A stretch of 64,000 nt of DNA from Cinclus cinclus (lineage: Eukaryota > Chordata > Aves > Passeriformes > Cinclidae): NCBI RefSeq assembly GCF_963662255.1, contig NC_085047.1:16375424-16439423 (forward strand), written 5' to 3'. Of the stretch, positions 1 to 10,719 are shown piece after piece (position 1 is the first letter of the stretch; the number at the start of each line of letters is the position of its first letter). The position numbers and the translations under genes are program-made. The notes below the pieces were generated by a model. The model did not search any database and was not told where the DNA came from. It saw only the letters and a list, made by a program, of their open reading frames with translations.

Positions 1-3000
1 TAACCTCTCACTCTCAAGACTGAAAATTAAAAAAAAAACATGAACATAAGCATACACACTTGCTAATATAAAACCTACATAAACACTTGAAGCACAATCA
101 GCCAAGTTCTGCTTTGAGAACAAAACCAAGCCTGCTACTACAAAGTTTTCATTCTTTATCAGTGATCTTGAGATAAATAATGTTTTACAAAGGACAGAAG
201 TATTTCCTCCTAAGTACCAGCTATAAAACTTTATTCTGCTTTACCACAGAGAAGTAACTCCATTTTTTTCTCCCTACTAGTATGCAATTATGAAAATTAT
301 GCCCAGTGGTTACCTGCAAAACTACCGTATCTTCAGCGAATTTAGACATTTCTACATCCAAATGACTGTGTATATATACACACATATTTATTTCCGAAGA
401 ACATATAAATACTTATCTTAATGAAAATCAGTACTGCTACCACATTTAAAAAAGGAATACATGTTTGTTTAAGTACACAGTATAGAGACCAAAGCAAGAT
501 GCTTATCAGGACTCATTGTAAAATACATATCTCATCCACAGCTCATTTTTCTCATGCATTCAAAGTCATTCATTATATTATTACAGGAAGGAAATAGTGA
601 GGTACAATGAGTGTAAGGCACTTTAAAATTAGGCTGCAGGTTTGCTCATCTGATGGCTTACAACTGGTAACAACCACTGCTCTTTACTAGCTGACTGTAG
701 AATAAAGGTAGATACAAAATCCTTTACTTCCTCCCACCACAACCTCTGCTTTAAAGAGTCACTTGGTACAGATCCTTAGGTAAACCATAAAATCCCTCCA
801 TTGATATTTAAAAAAAAAAATATTCCAAAGATGAGGATCATGACTTCTGAAACCAGTTAAAGCTATAAGGAATTGCTGTTGCTAAGTTACATAAGAAAAA
901 TAGTAACAAAACAGGTAACATTGCTGAGGAATGTACCCAGTGCAGGTAGAGTACAAGAATAGGAACAGAATACCAGAGTAGAATTCCTAATAATGTAATG
1001 TACTTCTCATCCACACAAACATCCCACACAAGGTAGACAAACTTTCAGCAAACTTTTACACAAAGCTCAGCACCACCACATGTAAGAGTACAATCAACAT
1101 CCTGTGGACAAACAAATGTCCTAGAAGAGTTCAAGGAAGCTAAAAGGCATCAAGTTTGTCACTGAGGCTGACAAAAGCACACACATTTGTGTACATGTTT
1201 ACCAGCATGCTTTTTGAGCATTCTGAGTCTGAATGTTTCAAGTGTCATTAAAAATACTAAATCCGAGCACAGAAACCCATGGAAATCAATGACAGCCACA
1301 CCTTTACTACTTTGAAGACTTAGACTTTCAGGAAAAACAGCTTATTACATTTCACAATCTTAACTCTTTGTGCTAAATCCAAGGACTTGGAAAATGAAAT
1401 TCCAGTATCTAATGGTCACCAAGATAAAATGGGAACACCAAATCCAGAGGCAGATCCACCCCCACAAAGTTCGCCTTCCAAATCTTCCCCCCCCCCGTAG
1501 TTTGAAAACTACAGGTTTTTCAAATTCAAGAAATGCAGACTGAAAAGCAGAGTAGACTGGAGAAGGTTTTGACACATACATCATTTGACCTTCCCCCTCT
1601 CCTCCTGGACAGCTGAGGACCTGGCACTCCAGTAAGCCTTGCAGAGCAGCTACTCCTATCCAGCAGGATCTCACTGTGCCTCTGTCACCAGGAATTTCCT
1701 TATCACCAGCTGAACATTGACAAAGAGAGGTGTCATCCAAAGGCACCCATATTTAACTCAATCTAGAATCCAAACCTAACAATTGTCTCAAAGACTCACT
1801 GCCAAATAAAACACAGTAATCTACCTTGTTACCATCAATTGTAGCACACCTAAGAGCAACTGGAGCAATAAACTAGCTAATATGGACCTGTGGTCCTTCT
1901 GTTGTAAGCCATAGTTCTAGCAGGAGCCAAGCAACGCCACCTGAGTTACAAAAATTACATCCCATGAGTTCAGTGCTTTCTTTTAAAGAGCAAAAAGCCT
2001 CCTATTTTCCATCAGTGAATAAATTGAGTTCAGATAATCCTATAAATAAGAGCTAACCTTTTATTTCTAGACTGGGATATCAGTTATGCAGCCCCACCAT
2101 CCAAATCAACTCATTCTGCATGTGTTTGGCTTTTTTCTGATGTGCACTACTATACAATTCCCATACATGATCCAGGTAAAGGTTACCCAAATTACTAAAA
2201 ATGCAAACAAAACCCTCTTCCTTAGTGAACAAGCATCCATCAATACCACACTGGCTATCAATCCCCTCTAGCAATCACACTGTCACTTGTACACAGGTGA
2301 AGTTCTGAAATAAGAGAGAACAAAGCTCCCCTTGGTAACTGCAGAACCCAGGCAGGACACACCTTGGCTGTCACTGCTCTCTAAGCTGCTTGAACTTGGG
2401 CACCCAGATGTAAATTCAGTTTTGATCACCAAAATGATAAAACTAGCAAGATTCATTTACCACTTAGCAAACAATAAGAGTCTGTTCAGTTAGCACCATG
2501 CTTCTAACATATCTGTATTCTTAGAACACTTCAAATTCCTCAACAATTGGAAAAAGTACAATTATAGACCCTCAAAAATATAGCCTCAAACTCATGGTGT
2601 TACTCTTATTATGCTGATCTATTGAGTTAAGTTCCAGCAGGTCAGTAATTCTGTCAGTTCCCTTAGGGTTGACATTTACATTTCCTTTAGCCTATGAAAA
2701 AAATTCTGTCATCCACAAACGTGAAGTCCAAAGGGACAGCTACCACTTACTACTGCTAAAACAAGACAGTTTAGATAAGACACAGCTCATTAAAAACATA
2801 CTGCAAAGGCTTTTTTTCTACAGTTTTATTTCTCTGTCCTTGCCCCCAGCTATCTCTCCTTTTAAGGAAATAGTTATATTACAGATGAATGCCTACAGTG
2901 GTTAATAGCTGCTGATTCACATTATGCTGACAAAGAATGAACAAGCATTTTAGTGTGCATGTTCATTGCTTCATAGTCAAAAAGACTGCAAAAGAGGAAA

Positions 3001-4618
3001 GTGATTAAAAACAGCAAAAACCAAGCTTTGCTGCCGAAGAACAATGCTTTCTCCTTTAGGAAAAAAGTACATTGAATCTTCAGTTATTAATAGTCATAAT
3101 TCTGAACTGTCTTCTTTATTAGTCCAACACCTGGATTATATTCTTGACATCTTAATTACATAAATGAGATTTTTAAAAATTACTAGTTTGTCTTTTTGTA
3201 GCATAATTTTAAACACTGCATTTGGACTCTTGTCAAGTCACAAGCGAGTGTTAAAAAGAATCATGGGAAGTCTGGCAAGTCTTAAGTCTGTGCTAAGAGT
3301 CTTAATTTGTTTTCCAGGCTTTAAGACTGAATACATACTTCTCAGTATTTGCAAGCTATATGAGAAGCTGGGATATGGGAAGGAGAGCACGAGGGATCCC
3401 GAGAACATCAGTAGTCACAAGCTTCCAGAAGCCAGGGTTTCAAAAAGAAAAAAGAGATTCATACCATGTAACCAAATGTAGACACTCTCCAAAGAGCACA
3501 AGTTTGAAAAGTTTTCCTCTGACACTATGACAAAGCCAGTACCAAAGCCAAATAAACCCCAAACTACTCTGCAGTTTCCCTTTATTTTAGACTACACTAA
3601 TTGTTTAATTTTTGGATCAGAAATAAAAATCACGTTACAGGATTTGTTTTGTTTCACTGCTAAAAAACGAAGTAAGTCTGAAGGGATTTCAGAAACTCCT
3701 CTGAAAAATTTCATCACTTACAGCCCCTTCAGTTGTGCTGGTATTCAAAGATAATTACTCTGGAAAGATAACGATGCAGAGACTTTCTAAAGAACTTTAA
3801 ACAAAACCCCAAAGCACCTATCAACAACAAAAATAACCACAAACACAACACCCCGAAAATAAAACTAAAAACTGACTATTTTTTTTTACATAAGAACTAG
3901 GTTAGACAATAAAATATTCACTTAGGAGAAGTAAAGCATGCACAACTAAAAATCTGTTGTCAGCTCCTGCCTTTACTTAAAGGACAAACGCCTTTGTACG
4001 AAGACCTACATATTCTACTCTTTGCTACAATTAAACAAACCACATGAATAACTGTGTCTGACTGACTAGCACAATCAATTCACGAGTATATATGTCAAAT
4101 TATTTATTATGGATACTAAATTAACCATTTAGTGTATTTTAGCTTAGAAGGACACAAGAAACAGCCTGAAAGAACTCTGAAACAGCTATATTGCCAGGTC
4201 AAAAAAATATTGGTTGGAAATTGCATTTAGAATATCATTTCTGATATTATCTGTTTAGCTTTGATTTGTTTCCACACCTGTTCTTCACAGCATGTGAAAC
4301 TGAAAGAAATCTGCAAATATTTTAGACATAAATAAGAAAGAACTTCAGAAACATTTCTATGAAAACAGAACAGCACATGTTTATCAGAACTAACAATACC
4401 TATATAAAAATAAAAAAAAAATTAAAAATATATGTGCACTAGACCAGGCTTCAGATAGAAGCACTAGTAAAGGTCTCCACCAGATCACATCAAACTGTCT
4501 CAGTCTTCCCATCCTGAAACTATAGACTATTACCTGTCTGGCATATAATGTCAAAAGACATGATCATACTAGCTGACCTGTAAATAACCATTTTTGGATG
4601 GCACCACATAAAATACTG

Positions 4619-5109
4619 ATCTCCAGCTCTGGGGACCCCAACATCAGAAAGACATGGATCTTCTGGAATGAATCTAGAGAAGAACACAAAGATGCTCTTA
4701 GGGCTGGAGCCCCTCTGCTCTGAGACAGGCTGGGAGAGCTGGGGGTGCTCAGCCTGGAGATGGCTCCAGGGAGACCTTAGAGCCCCTGCCAGTGCCTAAA
4801 GGGGCTCCAAGAGCTAGAGAGGGACTTTGGACAAGGGTCTGGACTGACAGGGCAAGGAGGAATGGTTTCAAATAGACAGGAGGCAGACTTAGCTATTAGA
4901 AAAATTCTCCCCTCTGAGGGTGGTCACACCCTAGCGCAGGTTCTGCTGCTGCAGCTGTCCCATGCCTGGAAGTGTTCAAAGCCAGGCTGGACAGGCTTGG
5001 ATGAACCTGATCTAGTGTAAAGTATCCCTGCTCATGGCAGGGGGCTGGAAATGGATGGTCTTTAAGGTCCCTTCCAACACAAACCACTCCAGGATTCTGT
5101 GATTTGATG
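4619..5109 (+). mobile_element. CR1 LINE 3' fragment
   Basis: About 490 bp of CR1 in sense orientation, running from the block that begins CTCCAGCTCTGGGGACCCC through GGAGACCTTAGAGCCCC to the end AAGGTCCCTTCCAACAC and a decayed ATTCTGTGAT tail. It is a 5'-truncated copy retaining only the non-coding 3' region and the very end of ORF2, with no intact reverse transcriptase. It lies in the presumed BACH1 intron 1. Confidence 0.92.
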
Positions 5110-7182
5110 ACCTTAAAAGTAGCATGAACAGAGTGAGCAAATGCCATATAGCTACTTATCCAAGTATTTGTCAGTGGGCCAAGACTGGAATCCAGACACC
5201 TACAAACATCATGTTGACAGTTCAAATAAAGTCATTCACAAACAATGTATCTCAACACAATTTTTAAGATTAACTGAATATTCTTTAAGAGACAGGCTCT
5301 CATTTAAAGACACTGAGTTACTGATACCCTAGGCTACACCTCTTCCCCCCTCCAATGTATGTTTAATGATTAAACTCAATTTATTTGTATTTCGCCAATG
5401 ATTCTAAAGTCAATTTACCCTTCACAGCACACTTTCCCCTTTTTAAAGCTTCAGTAACTGATCGGCCAGTTGAGCCTTACTCCGACCTTCTAACTCACAT
5501 TTATACCAAACACTACATTTTCCCTTCATACTTAGCAAGAACCAAAACTTTCTTCCACCCTCAAGAGGGCCTTAACAGGAAAGCACTGCATACTGCTGGA
5601 AACAGTGACTTGTGATGCAGCCCATGATTTGTTACAGCAAAGTAAGCCTTTCCATCACTTTTAGTCCCCTCTCCAGACTGCTTACCTCTGAATTACAGGT
5701 GGGGCCAGGGAAAGCTGCAGGTGGATCCTCACACATTATCCCCACTGTGGTCACACTAGGCTGAATCTACACAACTTAATGGTTGGTTCAGCAGTTAATT
5801 TTGGCTCACTCAATGTTTTGTTCCTACCCACACCTGCATCAATTAACACACTACCTCTGGTTTAACTAAGGACTACATATAAACAGGACTCACATTATGA
5901 ATACCACAGGTTTTTTTTTCCTACTCCCCAAAACCTTCCCCATGAAACTCCCAGTGGTCGAATTCTACAGGACAATTAAAATGTCAGCATTCAGTCACAA
6001 GAGTGAACCCTCTGACTGACCTACCCCTCTTCCTTGCCCCCACACCAGCATGCCCAGTGCAGGGAGACAGACAGGACTATGGTTAAAGAAAACCCATGAA
6101 GTGCTTATAGAAACATTTTAATTATCAAAATTGGAAGGCTGAATGCTTATTAGCATTCAAAATATCCTTCGCATGAGAATTTTAGAACCTATTAAAAGCC
6201 ATTAAACATTTAACACATTAAGATCTTCCACATTTTATACACACAAACTCAAGGATACAGCTGATGGAAGCTGGTACTTCAGCATTTTGGTTAAAATCAG
6301 GAATGTGCTAGTGAAGCAAACTTCCCCAACACCCCATTTATTATGCTTTCATTCACGTCATAAGATGAACCCAGACAACAAGAGCAGGCTCTTTTTTACA
6401 CTAAATTGGAAAACACACCCTAGAAGTTCTCAACAATTTCAAACACTAAGGGATTTCAGTTTTTTTTCCAGATCTACTAAGCCATGTCAAAGGGAGCCCT
6501 TCTGAAAAACACAGTGGGTATTCAGTTTTCAGTGACAACTATTTCTCTCTGCAAACCTGCCTATTTTGGGCCTCACTGCTTGCTAAGGTACACACAGGCT
6601 TACTCACTTGAGTTAGGGAATCCAAGAGTAATTATACATACTATTTAAGTCACCTTTACAGTTAAACTCATATTGCAAATCGTATTTTGTGGTCTACCTT
6701 AGATGCCCTAATTCAGACTCATCAAGTTGACAGGAATATTATCGTTCCTTTTCTTGCCGTGTGGTGTAATACTTGAGATTGAAGAGGTGACTCTATATGC
6801 TAGAGCATTCTGAGTGCCACATCACCTTAATTTACAGTGCTTCTGAATTGCAATTATTCCATCACTGAAGCCAGATGCTTTTCACACAGATAAACTGCCT
6901 TCCTCAAGTGCTTCAAATTAACGTGTCTGTCAAAATTTACTATGCATACAGTTATCTTTACTGCTAGCACACTTTCTCCCTCCTTTTTTAGTTCAGTAAG
7001 GATTTGGAAGACCGAGTTGCAGATGATTTTGGGATTACTGCCAGGCTAAAATGGGTAACTGTTCTTTTGTGATTACTACATTTTCACCAAGCTCCAAAAC
7101 ACGCCGAGGATCTCGCCGCACAGAACAGGACGGACAGGAATTGTATTTCGTTGTTTACAGTCTAAAACAGACTTTCCCCAGC

Positions 7183-7213
7183 TCCCCCCCCCCCCCCCCC
7201 GCAAAAAAAAAAA
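7183..7213. repeat. C homopolymer followed by A homopolymer
   Basis: A run of about 18 C is followed after a G by a run of about 12 A, at the left edge of the CpG island. Homopolymer length here may be inexact because of sequencing error. Confidence 0.85.
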
Positions 7214-7717
7214 GGCAACAAATCCAAGCAGCACGTCTCACCTCGGCGGAGCGGGATTCCCACCGACTTCCCAGGGGGCTGAACCGGCCCTTTCGCACAG
7301 TCCCGGGGACAGCGGCGTGGGGGGAGTCACGCCTGTGTCAGCGGGGCACAAGGGCACGCGTGCGAGCCGGGGGCGAGGAGGCACCGAGCGAGGAGCGCTC
7401 TCGGGGGAAGCGGGGGGAACACCCGCTGCTCTCGGGGGCAACACCCGCACCGCCGCACTGCCCGGGCACAGCCGGTGCCCCGCGCTGACGAGGAATCTCC
7501 GCCACCGCCCCGGAGCCCCCGCGGGCGGGACCCCAGACCCTGCACGGGCCGGGCCGCGCCAGGCAGCGCGCGCTGCGGGGGGCGGACAGGCCGCATCGCT
7601 GACACGCGCCACGACCCCCGCCTCACCGCGCCCTCCGCCCGGGCGGCGCTGCCTTCGCACACCCCGCCGACAACCCCACACCGCGCGCTCCCCCGCCAGC
7701 GGCCGGTTCGGCTTTAC

Positions 7718-7880
7718 CTCGGTGCCCACCGCCGGAGAGGAAAGGAGAGGAGGGCAGCCCCACCGCCGCCTACACGCCGTCCCCTCTCGCCAACCGGGCC
7801 CGGCCGCTCCCGGCTCCGGCTGCGGCCCGACTGCGGCGCGCGCCGTCAGGTGACTGCCCGCAGCACCGCCCGCGCGCCAC
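7718..7880 (-). other. BACH1: Candidate non-coding exon 1 of BACH1
   Basis: The donor CACCGAG|GTAAAG has its last exon base at 7718 and lies about 225 bp downstream of the CCAAT box on the minus strand. The stretch between a likely start near 7880 and this donor would be a GC-rich 5' UTR exon. A second donor, CCGAG|GTGAGA with last base 7242, would instead give an exon of about 600 nt or a second variant. The start is estimated from promoter motifs and is not observed. Confidence 0.35.
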
Positions 7881-7915
7881 CCCGTCCCCCCCACCCCCCC
7901 AACTCCCCGCGCGCG

Positions 7916-7937
7916 CACGCCCCGCGCACGCCCCGCG
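7916..7937 (-). promoter_or_regulatory. Two tandem GC/KLF-like 11-mers
   Basis: The 11-mer CACGCCCCGCG occurs twice head to tail at 7916-7926 and 7927-7937. Read on the minus strand each copy contains GGGGCGTG, a KLF/SP-family type core. The duplication is perfect and lies directly next to the CCAAT box, so a role in the core promoter is likely but not proven. Confidence 0.5.
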
Positions 7938-7942
7938 CGCCC

Positions 7943-7947
7943 ATTGG
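7943..7947 (-). promoter_or_regulatory. CCAAT box in CpG island
   Basis: The minus strand reads GTCCAATGGGC, a good NF-Y type CCAAT box with favourable flanks. Its orientation and its position between the NRF1 site and the tandem GC-rich 11-mers support minus-strand transcription starting about 60-100 bp further left. Confidence 0.6.
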
Positions 7948-7993
7948 ACACGGCGCTCGCCGCCGGCGCGCGGCCGCCCACACCGCCGCGCGC

Positions 7994-8004
7994 TGCGCAT
8001 GCGC
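7994..8004. promoter_or_regulatory. NRF1 palindrome TGCGCATGCGC
   Basis: This is a match to the palindromic NRF1 recognition sequence (TGCGCATGCGC). It sits inside the CpG island about 50 bp upstream of the CCAAT box on the minus strand and about 40 bp from the edge of the pentamer tract. NRF1 sites of this kind are typical of housekeeping CpG-island promoters. Confidence 0.7.
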
Positions 8005-8043
8005 GGCCCCACCGGCGCACGGGGCGGCTGCAGAGAGCCAGGT

Positions 8044-8201
8044 CCCCTTCCCTTCCCTTCCCTTCCCTTCCCTTCCCTTCCCTTCCCTTCCCTTCCCTTC
8101 CCTTCCCTTCCCTTCCCTTCCCTTCCCTTCCCTTCCCTTCCCTTCCCTTCCCTTCCCTTCCCTTCCCTTCCCTTCCCTTCCCTTCCCTTCCCTTCCCTTC
8201 C
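8044..8201. repeat. Perfect (CCCTT)n pentanucleotide tract
   Basis: About 158 bp, or 31 uninterrupted copies, of the pentamer CCCTT (GGGAA or AAGGG on the other strand) begins a few bases past the CpG island. A pentamer without stop codons stays open in all six frames, producing long spurious ORFs of repeating SLPFP or GREGK units that run into the CpG island. The purine strand is the presumed BACH1 sense strand, upstream of its promoter. Perfect repetition suggests a young, length-variable tract. Confidence 0.97.
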
Positions 8202-10699
8202 ACCGGTGAAGGCAGCCTCCTCCAGAAGCTCCCGAATAAAACGCTCATGGCAGCAGATGATGCGCTGCCAAGAGTGCTAATGGGAATTTCATTTTTAAGG
8301 CATTTTAACCCGGTTTAACAATTTAGTCTACCTTTGAGAGGTTGGTTTTGTGGGCTCGTGGGCTGACATACTATTTTATGCTGTATTTAAGTGTCGTGTA
8401 ACTTTCTTCAACTGTTTTTACAGTAGGCCTTCAGTTTTGGTAGAGGCTAATATAGCTTTTCCTTCAATGTCTGTTTGCTAATGGCCTTTCACCTTGTTAA
8501 GAAGGCAGAATTTAATTATTTTTATTTATTAGTTGGTCAAATGTATTCACCTGTACGAAGAGTTGCGTTACAAAATAACGTAAGCAATTTGTTGGAATTT
8601 AAATTGAGGGACAGCTGTTAGGTAATGATATCCAAAAAGTAGCATTTGGCTTGAGATTTGGGTACTAACAGTACTGAAAGGTATCTGTATCAGGGTTCCT
8701 ATGCCTGCTTTTAATTTTTTCTATGACTTGTAGTTGTCATACTCTTACACGTGTCAGGAATTCCTAATCCCCTGGTACTCACACATGAAGAGGGGAGCTT
8801 AAAGATAACTCTTTAGATGATAAAAACTGAGTTGCAGAAGTATGAGATGTTTACAATGCTTAAGCATATGATTTAAAATACCTACTACTAGACTGAAAGT
8901 TGAGGTTTTTCGGGTTTTTTTTAATCTTCCACAAAGATTTTTGTGGGGAAGAGAGGGAAACAGAAGAGGGAAGAAATTAATCAAAACAAAAGGAGCTCTT
9001 TCTTTGGTTGAAAGATTGACTACAAAGTCTTGGACCACACCCACCAAGAAGGGATCTTCATCTCCTGTTCTGGATATTAGGGATGATGCAATTCTTACTT
9101 CCCACACAATAGGGAGTGAAGTTACAGTGCAACAGCTTGGTTCTCACTCATAGTCAGACTGAAGAACTGCATAAGTACTTTCTACATTGAAATTAGACCC
9201 AACTAGAAGAGGAAAAATAAAAGAACAACTAGTCCATTTTTTTTCCTAAAAAGGAGAAGTAAAACCAGTAAAAAGGAGATCTGGGAATCTAAGCTAAAAA
9301 TCAAGGACATCCATCTTCCTGCAGATGAATAATAAATGTTTTAAGCATTTAAAGCAATACAAAAACTTTGGTGATAAATGTTCACAAAATTAACATGCAT
9401 GATAACAAATAATAACTATCATCAGAAGAAAGCAAGGGAAAATGTCCCTTTTTTTTTTTTGAAATATATTTATTTTTCTGACACATTGGTGGCACTAATG
9501 GGTCTCCGGTCCCGTTCTATCAGATGTTGTTAATTCCTTGTGAAGCCTGCCTGTAGCTGTCTGTGCTGTTTCTGGTGCTCTAAAAGCTCCAGCCTCAGCT
9601 ACCACCAGTTTGTAACTCAATCCATTGAGCTCTGGCTGCTCTGTGGATTGATGCTGGCCCAGAGAGATGAAAGTGCTCTAATCTTCAGGTCAGTTGTCTG
9701 GACTACAGGGCACAGGCTATACTGTGGAATATTTAGGCCATCATTAATATTGAGTGTGTTCTCTTCTGCCCTTGTCCCCTCTTTTTGTGCTTTCTATAGG
9801 GAAGCTGGTTTCCTACCATAGAAAATGGACTAATAAATTCTCCAGAGGTAAATTGTGACATATCCCAAGGCTAAAGGTAAGATTCATCTCACCTATCTTT
9901 AGCCATCTAAAATTTAGCTGTCTAGTCTAATCTACTCCTCTAGGATCCTGTGTAGCTGATGGAACTGGATAGGCATCTCCATGGGGTAATTGTTCCCTTT
10001 CTGTGGCCGGTGTCTGTGATACGTGTGATGAAACTCCTCTTGCAGATGCCTTTTGTGGTGGGACTGTGTGTAACTGGGTTAGGCCAGAGACATAACTCCC
10101 AGATTAAACCCATGGCCACATAGTTCTGCGCGATGCTGTCACCAGAATCCTTCACAGCAAAAGTGCTGGGGAGTCATTAGGAAAAATTGATGGTGAAGGC
10201 CCATCTTATAGTTTTGCAGGGCAGTGGCTGATGATCCTGTTGAACATATGGCCACACCAAACGTGGCTTCTGTAGGCATCATATGGAAGATTCCTCCATT
10301 TTACATTCCCGTAAACAAAAGCCAAACCACTCCTTCCTGTGAACTTGCAAACACAAAAGCTGTTTTCTAATCTACATTTAGATAACATTTTCTAACTGTA
10401 AATTGAGCTATCAAGGAGCTACTGTGGTATGTGTCTAAGTGATTGAAACCTCGGGGCTGTGTCAATATGTATGAACTGAAAAATGGACTCTTATTTTAAA
10501 ATAGTTTTTGAAGCCTTTGAATACATTATTTTAGAATTTATTTCCATACTGTCTTCTGCTGCATGTTTGTAATACTGTTCTAATCCTTGGGAACACACAT
10601 GCTTATTTTTTGTGGTTTCTGGATTACAAAAGTCTTTTTGTTCGTCCTGGGAAAGCATGGTGTTAATCATAGGAAAATATTTTTGCATTCCCTCTTTAC

Positions 10700-10719
10700 A
10701 AAAAAAAAAAAAAAAAAAA
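10700..10719. repeat. Poly(A) tract
   Basis: A run of about 20 A lies in intergenic DNA. There is no obvious retrogene or SINE body upstream, so it is more likely a simple homopolymer than the tail of an inserted element. Confidence 0.8.

Larger units (their letters stand above)
1..7240. other. AT-rich non-coding DNA, presumed BACH1 intron 1
   Basis: Apart from the CR1 at 4619-5109 and the homopolymers near 7183-7213, I see no gene. The ORFs here are short, overlap on both strands and have no recognisable domain. No BACH1 coding exon is present; its BTB/POZ start would be expected further left if the synteny assignment is right. Confidence 0.6.
7241..8040 (-). promoter_or_regulatory. BACH1: CpG-island promoter, probably of BACH1
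   Basis: About 800 bp of very GC-rich, CpG-dense DNA sits abruptly within AT-rich sequence. This is the only CpG island in the window and marks a constitutive RNA polymerase II promoter. On the minus strand it holds, in order, an NRF1 palindrome (7994-8004), a CCAAT box (7943-7947) and two tandem GC/KLF-like 11-mers (7916-7937), then two good splice donors at 7718 and 7242. This order favours minus-strand transcription starting near 7850-7900. The gene assignment is synteny only: in vertebrates BACH1 lies downstream of MAP3K7CL on the same strand and has a non-coding first exon followed by a long intron. No BACH1 coding sequence is in the window. Bidirectional activity is possible. Confidence 0.65.

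Noticed and set aside
1360..1746. 128-codon minus-strand ORF as a possible exon of the left-hand gene
   Set aside because: It has no similarity to BACH1 or any family I recognise, contains a simple C-run, and has no matching splice sites at its ends.
7238..8318. Very long overlapping ORFs on both strands with (SLPFP)n or (GREGK)n repeats
   Set aside because: The pentamer has no stop codon in any frame and the CpG island is stop-poor, so these frames are artefacts of composition. No domain is present and all frames are equally open.
9430..9840. Possible LTR or other transposon
   Set aside because: No terminal repeats, target-site duplication or recognisable retroviral motif were found here or elsewhere in the window.
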